DNA from: Drosophila persimilis
Taxonomy: Eukaryota; Arthropoda; Insecta; Diptera; Drosophilidae
Reading direction: 5' to 3'
DNA length: 64,000 nucleotides
Assembly (NCBI RefSeq): GCF_003286085.1
Contig: NW_020825294.1
Location: 5,146,001-5,210,000, forward strand
Each line of letters starts with the position of its first letter. Positions within the stretch are counted from its first letter, which is position 1. Below are positions 15,001-28,084 of this stretch, one piece after another. Both the position numbers and the translations under genes were made by a program. A model generated the notes under the pieces. The model had not been told where the DNA came from. It worked only from the letters and a program-made list of their open reading frames with translations, and searched no databases.

Positions 15001-18000
15001 GTGGAGATGGCGATGGAAACACCTCTATGGAAGGTTGGTTTTCCCACCCATAAAGGCGATGACAAGTCAGCAGTTTTCCCCGGATATTCCATAAAACATT
15101 CCACTCTTCAAAAAGTGTTCAAAAACACTGACAGAAATCATTAAATTTCTCGCATTTCGCGCATTTTTTTATGTATAATAAATTTTATGTGTAATTTATT
15201 TAAAAACTTTCTTCTTTATTCTATTCAAAAAATTTCACCCAGTTTGAACGTTTCGATTTGTTAAGATTTTAATTTGCATAAAACCATGCAACACGCCATG
15301 CCACATACAACACGGTTATACCTAGCTTTTGTTGAACTAATGACACGACAAATGAGGAAACTTATCATTAGCCTGCTCCGCCGTTCAATTCAAGAGTAAA
15401 GCCATTCATTAGATGGCTTTTTGTTAGCTTCCACAAAGAAGGGGGGGGAGAAATGAATGTCGCGAATGCATAAATAGCATTCAAATCACACGTATGGAGG
15501 GGGGCACAATAATGCGACAACTATAGCATCACTTAAACTGTATTTATAATGCAATAATCGCTCGCTGATCAGAGCATTGCATAAGCAGCTCTCATACGTT
15601 ATACGATATACAATATACGATGATTCCATTCGGTTTCTGGGCGGAGTAAAAGTTCCGCAAACACTTTCTTTTCTTGCATAATCTTTGGCTTTGATTGGTG
15701 GAGATTTTCAAAGAAAGAGAGTCCAAAGATTATAGGTGGAGTAGAACACATGTAGCCACTACAGTGTCCAGAGAAATACCTCAATATTCGCTGACTATTC
15801 AATACCAAAGTTTAACTCTTAAACCCTTTGTTTTAGCTACCATCAATCATCGTCAACATAGTATGGCGGCCCCTCTCCCTCCCAGGGAGCTTCTGCTGGG
15901 ACTGGAGCTCCTTCTCGTGCAAGTATTACAGGCACTTCCTGTAGAGGACATACTTCCGAGGATACACCACCTTCACCCAATACATGTGGCACTCTGCCAG
16001 AGACTCTCTTTGGAAAGAAGCATACCACGAAGGAAATGGCGTTTGCCAGCATCTCTTTCAGATCTGCCGAAGAAGAATGTCAATCATATCCGGAGGCATT
16101 GCAGAGAAACGCAGGCTGTAGAGGAAGTCGATCGGCATGAAATCGAAGGAGGACGCCAGGACTAGGAGGAAGACCCCGGCCTAGCAGGAGTTTCCAAAAG
16201 TTTGCTGCTTCAAGCTGTGGTTCTGATTCTCTTTCTTCTATTAGACATTCTAATCCTATTCAGATCCCAGGCCCCAATCCTCTCTGATTCATTTTGGTTG
16301 AACATTACATGACTCACATGAGTCACATGCCTCCGACTATATGTTCTTTACTGATTAAAACCTATGCTTAAAATAATCATAGCCCCTCCCCAAACTTCCA
16401 TAGAAAATTTATAGAAATATCCAACGCCTCTTTGGGCCCCCAATTAGCATAGAAAAGCACTTGTATGCATAATGGAGCTGGTGTTTGTGGAAACCGTTTA
16501 AAATGTGTATCTTTAAGCGATTCAAGGTCAAAAAGGTATTGTAACTGGTTTCCCAACGAAGCCCTCTCGAGGGGAGGCTATTAGCCAATTTAACCAGAAG
16601 CTAAATACAAAGAAATACAAGAATAACCAGAAGCAACCTTGGGGACAAGTTGCACACAGAAAAATACGAGTAATTTGCCCTTAAAGACGGGAAATCAAAA
16701 GCAGTGGCAAAAGCAAGTGCAGAAAAACCAGCGGAAAACTTAAGGCAAGAAAAAGTTCCCACGCAGGAAAACGAAAGAAAAAACCCACAATACAACAAAA
16801 AGGCGGAAAAAGACGACGGAGACGAAAACTAATAATATGGGAGTAGAGTGCGAGTGCGAGTAGAGTAGACATATGTTTGTACATAGGCCGCCTCTCCTCT
16901 GCCTCAGTTCTTGGCAATGTCTGTCTTCAGAGAGCAAATACCCGTAATTAAACATCGAAGCGCGCTCTGAAAAGAAAGTAAAAGAAAAGCCAGAAGGCAT
17001 AGAAAAGAAAAGCGTACGAGTACACACACATTTTTGTGCAGAAAAATGTGAAAAAAATCAATCAAGAAAAGAAGATACCCTGGAAGGTCGTTGAAGGTAC
17101 ATATATAGTTCGTAGGTTTCCAACAATATGATCAAGTCATCAGATGGATTCCACTTCTACGAAGGTTACTCACTGCTAAGCCACACTGGGAGAGGCAAAT
17201 TGTTCAGTTTTTACTCAGTTTTAAGTCCATTTGTGTTAACTTTTCGAGTCTTTGGTCGACCGTTTACGAAAATTATACGATAGTTTCATTTCACTATCGT
17301 TTTTTGAGGCCCTGGGATCTTCCACATATATATCCGTGGAAAGTTACAGGAAAAAAGACACACAACGGAGGGATACCCACAGAAAAAGACAGAAATTCAG
17401 TAATCTCTGCCTCCTTCGCTGCCTTACAAACACCTTAAGAAACCCAGCATACCCTGTGGCTCTTCTGTAAAAGACAGGGCACCATTCCAATCAGCAGACA
17501 ACACAACAATTGAGGCAAGGCGGTGGCTGTCTGCTGCTGGCTGTTGCAAGAATATTGTGTGTCGTTTCTTTAATTACAGACATCTGAAGATAGCACCGCA
17601 GCAGATATCTGCTTCATTTGTTGATGCCACTGGACGATGCCTGCCACTGGAAAGTTGACATTTCCAGTGCAGTTTTTTTTCCAATGGAAAATTGGGTGCC
17701 ACCACGGGGAGGAGGGCAGGAAATGGGAGGTTGATTCTTCTGCCATGTGTGGCTGGTGCAACTTTCTAAAAAGAGTACTTAGCACTTTCAATTACATTCA
17801 AAGACCACAAACGACAGACAACAAAACAGAAGCAAGAATCTGGCAAACTAATTACATTTATAGCCGCCACTGTAGCCGGGTCTCAGGTCTCGGCTCAGTC
17901 TTTCCCGATGCGATGATGGTTGGCGAGTGTGAAATATGTGTTAATTGCACACCGAATGGCCATCATAAAATTCAAGTATCTTCTCATTAATTGCTCAATT

Positions 18001-21000
18001 GTGGAGATCTACACACACACACTCAAAAGCGGGGTTAATAAACTCTTCGGTTTTGGCCAAACACTGGAGTGCCACACCCGTAATTCCATAATCTTTGGCT
18101 TGACATTTCTCAAGTGGCTAGAGAGGGCAAAGTGGCAGCTATTCATTCAGCAAGTGGCCAGAAAACAAGTTTCAAAGAACAAGCAACATTTGTAGGATTT
18201 GTGGCATACTACACTGATCAAAAAAGAGCTGGGGAATGGTTGGGCAGGGCGACATTTGATAGGAAATATCATTCATGCTCATACACACATTTTGTACAGG
18301 AAATTTCCATAGTTCATCTACATCTGTAATGCTTTCGATCTTCAATCAGATTCGAATTGGAGTCCTTCGGGCCCAAGCAATTTTCCTCCCGATTGCTAGT
18401 GCTCTTTACCAGAAAATCAAATGGAGAGTGAGCGCGAAAAAAAACCGAAATTTTCGGATCAGACAGAGTAAACTTTACGCCGAACGAAGCGAATACCGAA
18501 TCCCACCGATTCGATTCGGTGCTGGGCTCCGATTCCCAATGTCTCATTGTTTTACAACTATCATAAAAGGAACTTTGAACTTTGAAGCACCATTTCAACT
18601 CTACTGCAGACACAACAACACATTTCCAGATACAAATACGAGTAGAGCAAGAGAGAGAGAACATCAGCTTTGTGCCATTCCCTAGTTTGAGGGCAGTAGG
18701 GGAGTCCCAATTTCAACTTTCATTCAAAGAAAACAAAAGGCTTGCACAACACAAAGAACAGAACTAGGAACAAACAACACAACTAGGAATAAAGGTTACT
18801 GACATCGTCATATCTATGCATAGGGTACGAGTATATGCAAAATGGGAATGAACTTCAGTGGAACTATGTGTGCCACTAACTCTAGAACTCTACAGCAATC
18901 CAATCCGTTGGGGGGTTTTATATTTGCAGAATAGAACTCCAAGCACACAGCAGCAGAATAGAACTCCAAGCACACAGAGACCTGACATTGTGAGTTGTCC
19001 AAGCGGAAGGCGAGTTTTAGTTAGTTAGTTGACTCGTTTTGTTAATAACTTTTCTGCTTTTTCTCTACTGTTTTTATTGTTAAGTGTGTCAGCAATAGAA
19101 AAATCTCTAGCAAGTGCTAACAACTGACTCACGCCTCGCCCCCTCTGTCTGGTTAACACTTTTTCTGGCCAAAAGTGAACGACATTTGCACAAGAAATAT
19201 TCCCCAGAGGTAGACAGTACTCGTATAAGTAGAATCGGTTCTATTCGATTCAATGCAAATGTCTCTATCCATGCAAATGTGCCTATACTCCTCCTCTAAA
19301 GGAGGAGGAGGCGTACATAGGGAGGTGCAAATCACTTTGCTGTAAACAACTTAAATGAATACAAAGTTGAATGGCAAATGTCTGACTCTTGTAGCGGTGT
19401 GGGCGGATGGGTAAAGAGCCCCTCCACTGTGTTCCTCAACAATTGGTTTGCTATGTGGATACCCTACAGCACGAGGTACTATGATTTGGAGCAGAAGTTT
19501 GTTCAGAAGAGGATTGATAGTCGTTTACGCTTGTCTGGCATGGCAAAAATTACATATTCCGCTCACCCGAAAGTGCTGATTGCTGCTATTGACAAAGAAT
19601 ATCACCCTTGTCATGGGCTCAACATGACTTCCTGTATTTGTAACTGTTTTCGGAGATTGTATTGTTTTGTAATTAAATAGTAAATAGATTCTATAGTTCT
19701 TTTAGGGTAACTAAATATTCGTTTTCCTTTGACAGCTCGTTTTTTGATTATTTTCATTATGCAATAGAGCAAAGTGCAACAGCAACAAAAGCAAACTCCA
19801 GCAGCCTCCACTTGTCCCCCCGCCCCTCACTTCCCCCTTGAACTCCGCTCAAACAACTGTCAGCAATAATTGTCGCAAATAAACAAAACAAATATCAAGT
19901 GGAATATTCACAGAGGATGGCGGAGGCGGTGGTACAAAACACTGAAGAAGCTTTTTTTTTTAAGCCTTGGGGGGCCAGTCGGCGCCCACTGTGCTCCCGC
20001 TGTGGGTGTGTCTTTGTGGGCGTATCGTGTGTGGGCGGGCGTGACAGAAGTTGGAGTTTCATTTTTCGATGATTTCATAGGCATTTTATGAACATGTAAT
20101 ATTTTGTCTCAGGGTTGGGCCGTGGTTGTGCAAGACTTAATGTTACTCTATCTTAAAAGTGCGATTAGCTTAAAGTTTATAAAGAAATTGTTACCAGTCC
20201 ATTCGCACCCCTAAAACAATATCCAATACATCGATCCCAATCCCCTGAAAGACCTAAATACCTCTTTTACCTTTGAAAGGATGATTATGATTCTCTTACC
20301 ATTTCCAATCGTAGTAATAATAGTTCCTAAATGATCTCCCCTACAAAACATTTTCGTGAAACTTTCCCATATCGAAAGAGAAACCACCTAAAACATACGA
20401 ACTACACAAAAGGCCCTTCAAAAACATTTGTGAACTTCCTCTCTGCTTCTACTTTTGATAAGCTTACGACGGCGCTTACAAGACACGATGACAAACCATT
20501 GAAAATCTCTTCACCTTTCTTACACCTTTCACTTTGTCTAGTGAGAGTTTCTCTCCAGCAGCACTTGATTTTTGGCACCTTTCTTAAGATATTCTCCTAC
20601 CATTACCAAGCGTATCTCGAAAGCCAATTGGCATTCATTTCATTCACAGTTTTCCCTCCCCTTAGTTCTCATTTTGTCTGTTGCCATAATTTATCGGTGC
20701 ATAAAAATATCTACATTGAGAGGAGCAAAATTCTCTGTAAGAAAAATGATTATTTTGTTGTTGGTTAAATGTTTTCAACAGCTCAAAGAAGGTGAAATTC
20801 TTGGTAAATCATAAAGAATGAACAATAAATAGACACAAACAATCAACCCGATGAGAATGAGAACAAAGATTTATTCTGGTATTTATTCAATATTCATTTA
20901 TTTATTTTGGCAGAGTTTGGCGGTTTGTGTGGGCTTTTTGTTTGTTTGTGGGACAAACGAGAGCGAATTTTAAACAATTTAATTTAATAGCAACAATTTT

Positions 21001-24000
21001 TTGAGCAATTGAAGGTCCGCCACGGCAATTCGCAACTCAATTGGATCGTAGCCGGCCGGGCGGTGATTTTTTGATAGCCGTAGGGGCATGTGGTGTGTCC
21101 ATGAGTCAAACTATGAAAAAGAAAAAGCGTTCCACAGAAGTTCCACCTGCTGAGGCGAAAAGAAAAAGCCCCTTACGAGAAGTGTTTTCCAATTATGGAA
21201 GATCTTTCAATAGAATATCTCTAATAAAAGCTAGAAAATCCCTTGTTGAAATATTAAACCTCTTTCCCTATTTATGGATATAATATTTATCCAATCCTAA
21301 TGAAATTCTATAGATAGGTAGATAGTAGCATTATCTTAAGCTGTATGAAAAATCCAAATTAAATCTTTAAAATTGTGGAAACCACAACCAATCTATTTAC
21401 GATACAAAACGATAGTGGCAGAACGAATCCCCATACCCATCCATCAAATATACCCTTCCACCCCACCTCCTTACGGTACCTCCGCTAACTAGAAATCCCG
21501 ACGACTCATTCTCACTCCAAGACCTGTTTTCAGATGATGCTTCAATGATTATTTTTGATGTAGGGGTTCGGTTCGCGTAGATCGTGTTCCAGGTACTGGT
21601 AGTGGTTCTGGTTGTAGCACGTTTTCAATGTCAATATTTACATGGACTGTCGCACGGTGGGGGGCTATATGAGGCGTTAGAAACCAATAAACACACTAAA
21701 TAATCGTCAAACGGCGTCATCATCGTCATAATCATCATCATGATGATGTTCATTGCTTTTAATTGCTTTAAAAGAAGGCTTCTTCCTTGTTTGGCCAGTC
21801 GTGAATATAGTATGCATACAAAAAGAAAGTTTATCTCTTGTGAAAAATCAAATTAAAATGCTCATGACATATTAAAATTAATCTTGTGGCGGCCAGAGCC
21901 CAGCCCAGAGAGAGGCAGAGAGATGTACAGATTATGTGCCCCCCGAAACGAGGCGAAGGCGAGTCCAAGGTCAGATCAAGGAATCGATAAAACTTTTACC
22001 GGCTCCAAGGAGGACACATTGAGGTCACCCAATGTTCTGTTGTTGTTGTTGTTGTTGTTGTTGCTGCTGTGATTGCTATTGTCGTTCGGTGCAAGGCACG
22101 CACTCAACTGGAATTGCTCTGGATATACATACATACTATACTTTCTACAGTGAGAGCTCCGTAGAGCGGACACATCTGGAAAAGGAATTAGGTTTCTATG
22201 TAATTCCCTTTTAAGAGGAAAATCCCTACCATGGTTCTGAGCAGACGAGCCATCTAAGTCGGATACCTTCCCCAGACCATCTTTCCTTAGCAGACCCTAT
22301 AGAACACGGCTTAGTGGGAGCTTTCATCCGTTCTAAGCGGTATCCATACTGGATGTCCGCCTCAGGAGCTCTCCTGAATGAAAGATCTTTCATCTTAATT
22401 TCGAGTTTTCTTCATTTATGGAAGCTTGACCCAAAAGCAGTCTCGGAGCAGATATCTTCCCCAAATAGGAATCACAAATATACAAACCCTAAATCATCTA
22501 CCATAAACGGAAGAGCAGTAACAATATGTACGATAGCAATCGAAATTCTTTGATTCAAAAGTACAAAAGTACTGAAATTCTTCTTTCACCATTAAGGAGG
22601 GACCCTATAGGCGAGATTTCATTGACAAAATCCATTTATCTTTACCAGATTTATACCAAAAGATTTCAAATAGTGCCTTAACTATGGGGCCGTGAAACGA
22701 GACCCCTATTCACGTAATATTCACTAGTTTTAACTTCTGTCGTTAAGCGTAAGGGGGATTATATGTACAAAAGTACTCAAACAGTAGGTGTCCGCCCCAG
22801 GAGAAGTGGGAGGTCTCACCCTCCCATGACTGTAAATGCTTTAACTAAACAATTATATACTATGTATATTTGCTAATATTATTATATATATTTTTACCGC
22901 AATAGAGAGACTACGCTGATAGCTCCCAGTGCTGTTCTTCTAAAATGATACAGAGAAAAGTTATGGAATTAAGAGTTAGGGTTAGTATTCAATGATCTGT
23001 GTACGCATGTCTATGATCAGGTGAGAGATATGCACAGATATAGATACGATTCCAAGGGGGCAGGGGGGCACAGCAAACAGAACCGAAAGTAGCCAAACAT
23101 CACGACAACAAAAAAGGCAGACGGGCAGGCACAAAAAAATAAAATAAAAGCTGGGAAACGATATTTCCGGCGAGGGATGAGGTGGGGTGTACGGCAGGGG
23201 GGGTGCGGAGAAACTGTGACCGACAGACGAGATGCGAGATATAGAATAGAAGCAGCGGCACGGAATACGTAGAATATAAACAATAAAGAGGAGATGCGCA
23301 AAAAGAGCAAGGTAACAACAATAGCAACAACGAAAGCGACAGCGACAGCCACAAAAACAGAAATCGAAATAAAAAGCAAATTAAAAATAATTCAAATAAA
23401 GACTCGACCACCCAATGACCTGGAAGGAGAATGTTTCAATGAAAAAAAAGGATATACATATACATATATGTGCATGGAGTTATGTACATATTTACCATTT
23501 ACAAAATATTTATAGATTTTCAGAAAGTATTTTCTTGGTGTACGACTATATTTAGAGATTTAACATGTGAGCAAAAGTGGTTGATTGTGAGCAAAGGTTT
23601 ATTAATGGACGGTGATCTGAATCAGTCAATAAATCGCAACGTATATCGTATAAATTAAAAATATTAAATTATAAAAAAAACTATAATAATAAATAACAAT
23701 TATTGGACAATGTACATACATATGTAGACAAAATATGGAAAACAAATTTCTCATTCTAAATATTCCCCAAATTCCCTTGTGGTGAAACCCTCAATATATT
23801 TAATCCGCATACACCCCAATAATATTCTAACAAATTACACGGTACCAAACAGCAGGAAAGCAAAAGCACTTGAGCCATGACCATTTTACCTACTCCACTT
23901 CCTATTCGAAACACACTCCACTCCACTCATTCACCCGTCGCCACTTCACACGTGAGAGACAGAGGGAGGGAGACGGAGGGATAGCATTCAATGAAACACT

Positions 24001-27000
24001 CATTAAACAGAGGAAACCCCCACCAGGCAGTCGCCAAACATTGTGACACATTAAATATAATTAAACCATAAACAAAAATTAAACAAATTAGGTCTGCATT
24101 ACGTGTACTAACTAGCAATTAACTAGTAGTATTACAATCGAATGGATTAATCAAACCAATAAAAAGCACAAACTTTTTCCCCACTGGGAGATTGGATTGG
24201 GAGACTTTCGTTTGGAGAGATCTTCGCAATAGTTTGTTTGTTTCAAGATTTGGGCTTGTTTTGGTTGCCATACAAGGAACCTTTATACACATTTATTGAT
24301 GTTTTCTTGACGCTCAACATTATTGAGAGATGAGGTCATGCCCCAAAAAGGTAGAGGCTGCCTTGAGAAATGATTCTCTGAATGGGGATACAAAGAGCAC
24401 AGTCATGTCCCATAAATCATTCGGGAATATTCAAGGGATCTGTTCGACTAATTTAGAACTACACATGTGAGAGGATTAGGAGGAAACAAGACTAAGAGAT
24501 CTTTCAAAGAACTTTCCAATAACTCGCGTTAAAATTATCAGATTTTCTGTGAGTCAAATGCTATTTAAGGGGCCTTGAAAATGCAGTTTGTGAGTTAAGA
24601 TATCTTATTTCTTATATAAACGCTCCACACAAACATTTCCTCGCGTAATCACGTCGCAATTTGCTGATGCAAAACATTTCCAGACCTCCTCAGACCTTTG
24701 GGGGAGGGCTGCCTTTTCGCCCCTCGTAAATTTTGTGCTTAATGCAAACCACACAAATGATATTTCCCTGCGATATCGCATAACACAAACTGCGGCGGCA
24801 CATGTTTCGAGCCATAATCTACACAAGCAAAAAGAACACACATTTAACAGGGAGAAAATAATTTAATGTAAAATATTTTCTTTAAAGTGTGTCAAGACTT
24901 TTTATCTTTACTAATTTCTTTTGGGAAACCAAACGTAAATGTTTGTTAACTTCATTGTGTCATGACCCCATGAACTACATTAAAGTGAACAACATTTTTG
25001 TCGTTTATAACGAAATATTTAATTAATGCTGGAGCTGGCGATGTTAGGAGGAAAAGGAGAGAGAGAGAAATGTCCCCTAAAATAGACATAGAGCAATTTT
25101 CTATCATTTTGGGATGGGATGTGCAAGACCCCATGACAATGTTGGAATGAAGACACAGTCCACACTCCACTGCGGCCCACAATAGCCCACTCAACCATCA
25201 ACCAATCATTAGAGGCGGTACTGCACTAATACTCTACAGAGAACAAAGGCTATAGTTTATTCGAAAAAGAGGATGCACCATAAACTATGGGAGAATACCA
25301 TCTATAGTCGAAGAAACAACCAAAGATGGAGCTTCGCCTGCACCTGTTGCTGTTACGATCAACAAGGGTATCCAATACTTGGTTTGGCCTCCAAATCGAA
25401 CCTTCTATCTCTATATCTATCAACAGCTGCTTATTATGGCTTGATTGCCTGTCGTACAGAGTTGATTGTTGATTGTTCGACTCTCACTTTACGCACTAAT
25501 TGAATTATGGGAGAGGTGGTGGAGGATAGAGAGAACCCCCCACTCGTAATTGACATTGGAAGCGTGGATAATGGTGTGGCTCTAATATGATTTTCGTTGG
25601 TCTATAATGCAATTAGTGGGGAAATAATGTGTGGGGGAAGGAGTAGAGACCGCTACACGTGGGCGAGGCAGCCAAAAAAAAGCCAAATCGAGGCACGCCT
25701 TGTTCACAGACAAACACCGATAAGAGGAATTCAAACAGGCTAAAAATAGTCAAAAAGCAAACAGACACATCGTTTTTATATTAGCCTTAAACAAACTTTA
25801 CAACTCCCTTGATTAGCCTTAAACAAACATACAGTTTTCGTTTAACAACATAAATTCCCCTCAGTGATCCTCCACTTTAGGGAATTACCATTGCCGTGTG
25901 TTCTTAGGCACACCTCATTATCATTAACCACGGAATATAAACAAAAGTGGATGTGGATGCTGTGGAATGTATTACAACTCATGGCCTTGACGTGTCAAGC
26001 TCTCTCTCTCTATAATCAAATCAAATTTACTCAACAGAAAGAGAGAGAGAGCAGGAAGAGTGGACAGAATTACAGGAAAAGTCCCACACGAGAGGAAGAA
26101 CTAAACAACATTAGAGATGGACATGGGCTGTCCCTTATATACACATGGTCCATATCTCTATCCGAGCTAAATCTCTTTTTCAGTTATTACCATATTTATA
26201 TACAAATTCTTGCTAGTCTGTGATTTCGTGACGATTGCGATTCATCCCCTGCCCGCCCCGCTCCCATCACTAATACAAAAAACAGTCCCACTTGAGAACA
26301 AGTCTTCCGTCGCCCGCCCCCTCACACAACGAACCTAACGATGACTTGGCGGCTTATGCAATGGAACGTGAATGAATTATTTTTCCTTATAAAAACATAT
26401 GATCTGACGATGAAATGTGCTAAGTGAAAAGAAAATAATATTAAAATTCAAACATTTTGGATGTTTGCCAACGAAAGAGTCTCTGATTGTGTGTGTGTGT
26501 TGCAATAGGACAGGAGAGGGGGGAAATATTTGTGGGAAATTCCGTTGAATAAAGAAAATATAGAAAAAATGTCATTTGCATGGATATAGTATCAATGGTA
26601 CACAAAATTCTATATAATTTCGGTTTTAAAATTCCCCTGTTCACACACACAACTGCAACAAAAAATGCATAGTGAGAGAGAGAGAGAGTGACACACCCAC
26701 ATGGAGAAAAAAACTGCAGTTTTGTACCGAAATAAAACTGTAAAACGAAAACAGAGAGCAGAGATGGAGTAAGTGAGGATATAGCATGAATAGAATCAAG
26801 GTACATATATCAGAAGGTAATGCAGCACGTAACTGCCAAAGCTTCGATTTATCTTGGGGGTGGAATGAGATGCAGGTGCAGGGAGTTTTAATACAAGATG
26901 AGTCATAGCATGTGGCTCATTGCGTTTCAGTTGCGTTTGCGTACCACAAAAATAGGCAACTCGAAAAGCAGTAAATGCCTCACCTTGTATTACAGACACA

Positions 27001-27125
27001 AAATGCCGGCAAAAACAACGATTACTTACCAAAACGGCACTCTCACGCACCAGCTGAGAGACATTCTCTCTCATCTGGCCCGCCGAAGTTAGCTTATTCA
27101 AGCCGCGCGTAAATTTACGCTCCAT
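1..27125 (-). CDS. Zir: Zizimin-related DOCK-family Rho GEF, C-terminus off the left edge
   Basis: DOCK/Zizimin (DOCK9-11 type) guanine nucleotide exchange factor for Cdc42/Rac-type GTPases. The exons I can join in frame, given as plus-strand intervals, are 27030-27125, 9727-9843, 9104-9663, 8735-9038, 7238-8671, 6825-7163, 5098-6576, 3420-5033, 3202-3348, 450-660, 88-376 and 1-17. They encode about 2,200 residues, and all phases agree. The order is: N-terminal DOCK segment (MERKFTRGL, then SKPLVVEPIDFEAF), a low-complexity GN-rich insert, a PH domain (from GYLLKGP to FTLAAENEQDFKDWL), the C2-like DHR-1 (YGRPGHDLL, PLGLFPEHHLLFSFYHVSC), a long helical middle, and the DHR-2 GEF domain (YVYKEPKLTSLSEIS, LAYIQVTHVIPFF, SFPYVLKRIPV, VNAGPLAYAHAFL). 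The last exon seen reads DFIGV, so the final stretch of DHR-2 is missing. Family knowledge gives the function; the splice sites are read by eye. Confidence 0.93.
931..2866 (+). CDS. PAM2-motif protein nested in a Zir intron
   Basis: CDS joins 931-2519, 2587-2728 and 2801-2866, giving 598 residues; both introns have GT-AG ends and phases agree. The gene lies entirely inside the 661-3201 intron of Zir, on the opposite strand. Near the N-terminus (about residues 35-75) there are three tandem copies of a KEFVPS-type motif. The first, SLNPEAKEFVPS, fits the PAM2 consensus that binds the MLLE domain of cytoplasmic poly(A)-binding protein; the next two keep KEFVPS but lose the leading LN. A central region (about 105-270) looks folded and has no domain I recognise. 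It is followed by an acidic stretch, a short duplication (QLERDLR twice), and a Ser/Ala/Gln-rich basic tail. A role in mRNA translation or stability is inferred from PAM2 alone. I do not recognise the melanogaster ortholog with certainty. Confidence 0.85.
2867..3201. other. 3' flank of the nested gene
   Basis: Between the stop codon of the nested PAM2 gene and the Zir exon at 3202. No further coding signal is visible. It presumably holds the 3' UTR of the nested gene on the plus strand and the start of the Zir intron on the minus strand. Confidence 0.5.
9461..9492. repeat. CCATTC-type repeat coding for Gly-Asn in Zir
   Basis: A run of CCATTT/CCATTC hexamers within the Zir exon 9104-9663. On the coding strand it gives an uninterrupted GNGNGN tract between the N-terminal DOCK segment and the PH domain. 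It is probably length-polymorphic. Confidence 0.8.
11048..11082. repeat. 9-bp tandem repeat (GAGGACATG)
   Basis: About four head-to-tail copies of a 9-bp unit. They are followed at about 11091-11135 by a second tandem duplication of an approximately 22-bp unit (core AGGATTGTCATAGGTTGGGA). Both are intronic. Confidence 0.8.
11915..12208 (+). other. Open frame without ATG, possible exon or remnant
   Basis: Ninety-seven sense codons run between a TGA at 11912 and a TAG at 12206, with no ATG in frame. The peptide is Lys/Ser/Ile-rich with alternating hydrophobic residues (for example GFINHQIRVDQHGVKTV and GAIIIKPDQTIIKVKA), unlike the low-complexity shadows around it. A TATAAA lies about 15 bases upstream of the frame and an AATAAA about 70 bases after the stop. 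It could be an exon of an unannotated gene nested in Zir intron 1, a decayed gene, or chance. I do not recognise a family. Confidence 0.3.
12541..12560. repeat. (GGCA)n microsatellite
   Basis: About five tandem GGCA units in the Zir first intron, directly after a GCCACCATGG sequence. The short open frame through it is not treated as a gene. Confidence 0.8.
15840..16262 (-). pseudogene. GC-rich coding-like segment with shifted frames
   Basis: Within the AT-rich Zir intron, this stretch is clearly more GC-rich. On the minus strand one frame reads SSFDFMPIDFLYSLRFSAMP and ends ILLRQI before a stop. Within a few bases another frame continues with SADLKEMLANAISFVVCFFP and runs to a stop after PPYYVDDD. 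Further upstream a third frame gives EPQLEAANFWKLLLGRG. This looks like a small gene broken by frameshifts or containing unrecognised introns. The plus strand also holds an unbroken 156-codon frame (15695-16165), so strand is uncertain. No family recognised. Confidence 0.25.
18926..18977. repeat. Tandem duplication, 27-bp period
   Basis: Two near-identical head-to-tail copies of a unit beginning CAGAATAGAACTCCAAGCAC. It lies in the Zir intron. Confidence 0.8.
22036..22070. repeat. (TTG)n microsatellite
   Basis: About ten TTG/CTG triplets in the Zir first intron. The Asn/Leu/Cys homopolymer frames through it are not genes. Confidence 0.85.
27030..27125 (-). CDS. Zir: First coding exon of Zir, far upstream
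   Basis: Thirty-two codons starting at the ATG at 27125 and ending at a GTAAGT donor. The peptide (MERKFTRGLNKL, then SQLVRESAVL) matches the extreme N-terminus of DOCK9-type proteins. It splices in phase to SKPLVVEPIDFEAF at 9843. That leaves an intron of about 17.2 kb. The match across the junction to the conserved family N-terminus is the reason for linking this isolated exon to Zir. Confidence 0.85.
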
Positions 27126-28084
27126 TCTCTCGATTTCCTCTTCACCCTCCTCCTACTCCAGCGGCAAAGGGTTCGGGAAGCGTTGAAGCATGGAACAAAC
27201 AAGTTGTTGTTGTTGGTGGTGCTGCTGCTTTTGCTGATGTTTTTGTTGTTGTGCCAAAACCGGCGGAACTACGAAAATAGACACCACTACACATACACAC
27301 ACGTACACATACACAAACGGACAGGATGCGCCGTAGTGAGCAGGGGAGCGCTGCCTCTGATCTAATGACTAATTCGTTGTCCTTTTTGCTTTTTTCCGCA
27401 CACTTTTCTCCAGCAGCCAGAACTTTTCCACTGGCTTTTCTTAATTTTCCTGCACAATCGGTAAACACGCAAAGGACTTTGATATACACAAAACTGGACC
27501 GCACCAATACACATAAACACTACATTCCAGGCCCTTATTTAGGGTGGGAGAAGGGGCCGCTGGGACCGGACCGGAGTGTATTTTTCAGCCTCTCTCTGCA
27601 AATAGCATCCCAAAAGAATATAAACAATATATTTTAATGAGTTCAGTACAGCTGTTTACACAATTTTTATAGACGTTCACGACTTGTTGTTTTCAGCGGA
27701 GTGTGGTCGAGAAAATATCCATAATTTGTGTGTTTTCGCGTGAACCATGTTTTATGTTTCAGTGGCGCGGCGCGAGTTTTTGCTGTTTCAATTTTTCAAA
27801 GCGCGAAACACTCGCACGACCGACGGAGTCCAAAATAATGTGTGGGGCCAGGCGCCCATTTGTGGGGTTTTGTGTCATACGAGCGATGAGCGTCAGTGAT
27901 GCCCTGTTAGCATATTTCAAGCTAATTTTAAATGTGATTTTCCTCTACATATAATGAATCTGAATTTTATCGCTGAATGCAGTGAAATTTTTTATATATA
28001 AATAGGTATATATATTTATATATTTGATATATTTAAATTTCAAAATTTTTTTTTTTTTTGTTAACTACACGGAAACTACGTGAC

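Larger units (their letters stand above)
9844..27029. other. Large first coding intron of Zir
   Basis: About 17.2 kb without a confidently supported gene. It is AT-rich with pyrimidine tracts and many short tandem repeats. A plus-strand TATA-like box (CTATAAATA) lies near 9950. Two stretches look more coding-like than their surroundings: a plus-strand open frame at 11915-12208, and a GC-rich segment at about 15840-16260 with broken minus-strand frames; both are treated as findings. The rest probably contains enhancers and UTR sequence, but I cannot assign individual sites. Confidence 0.6.
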
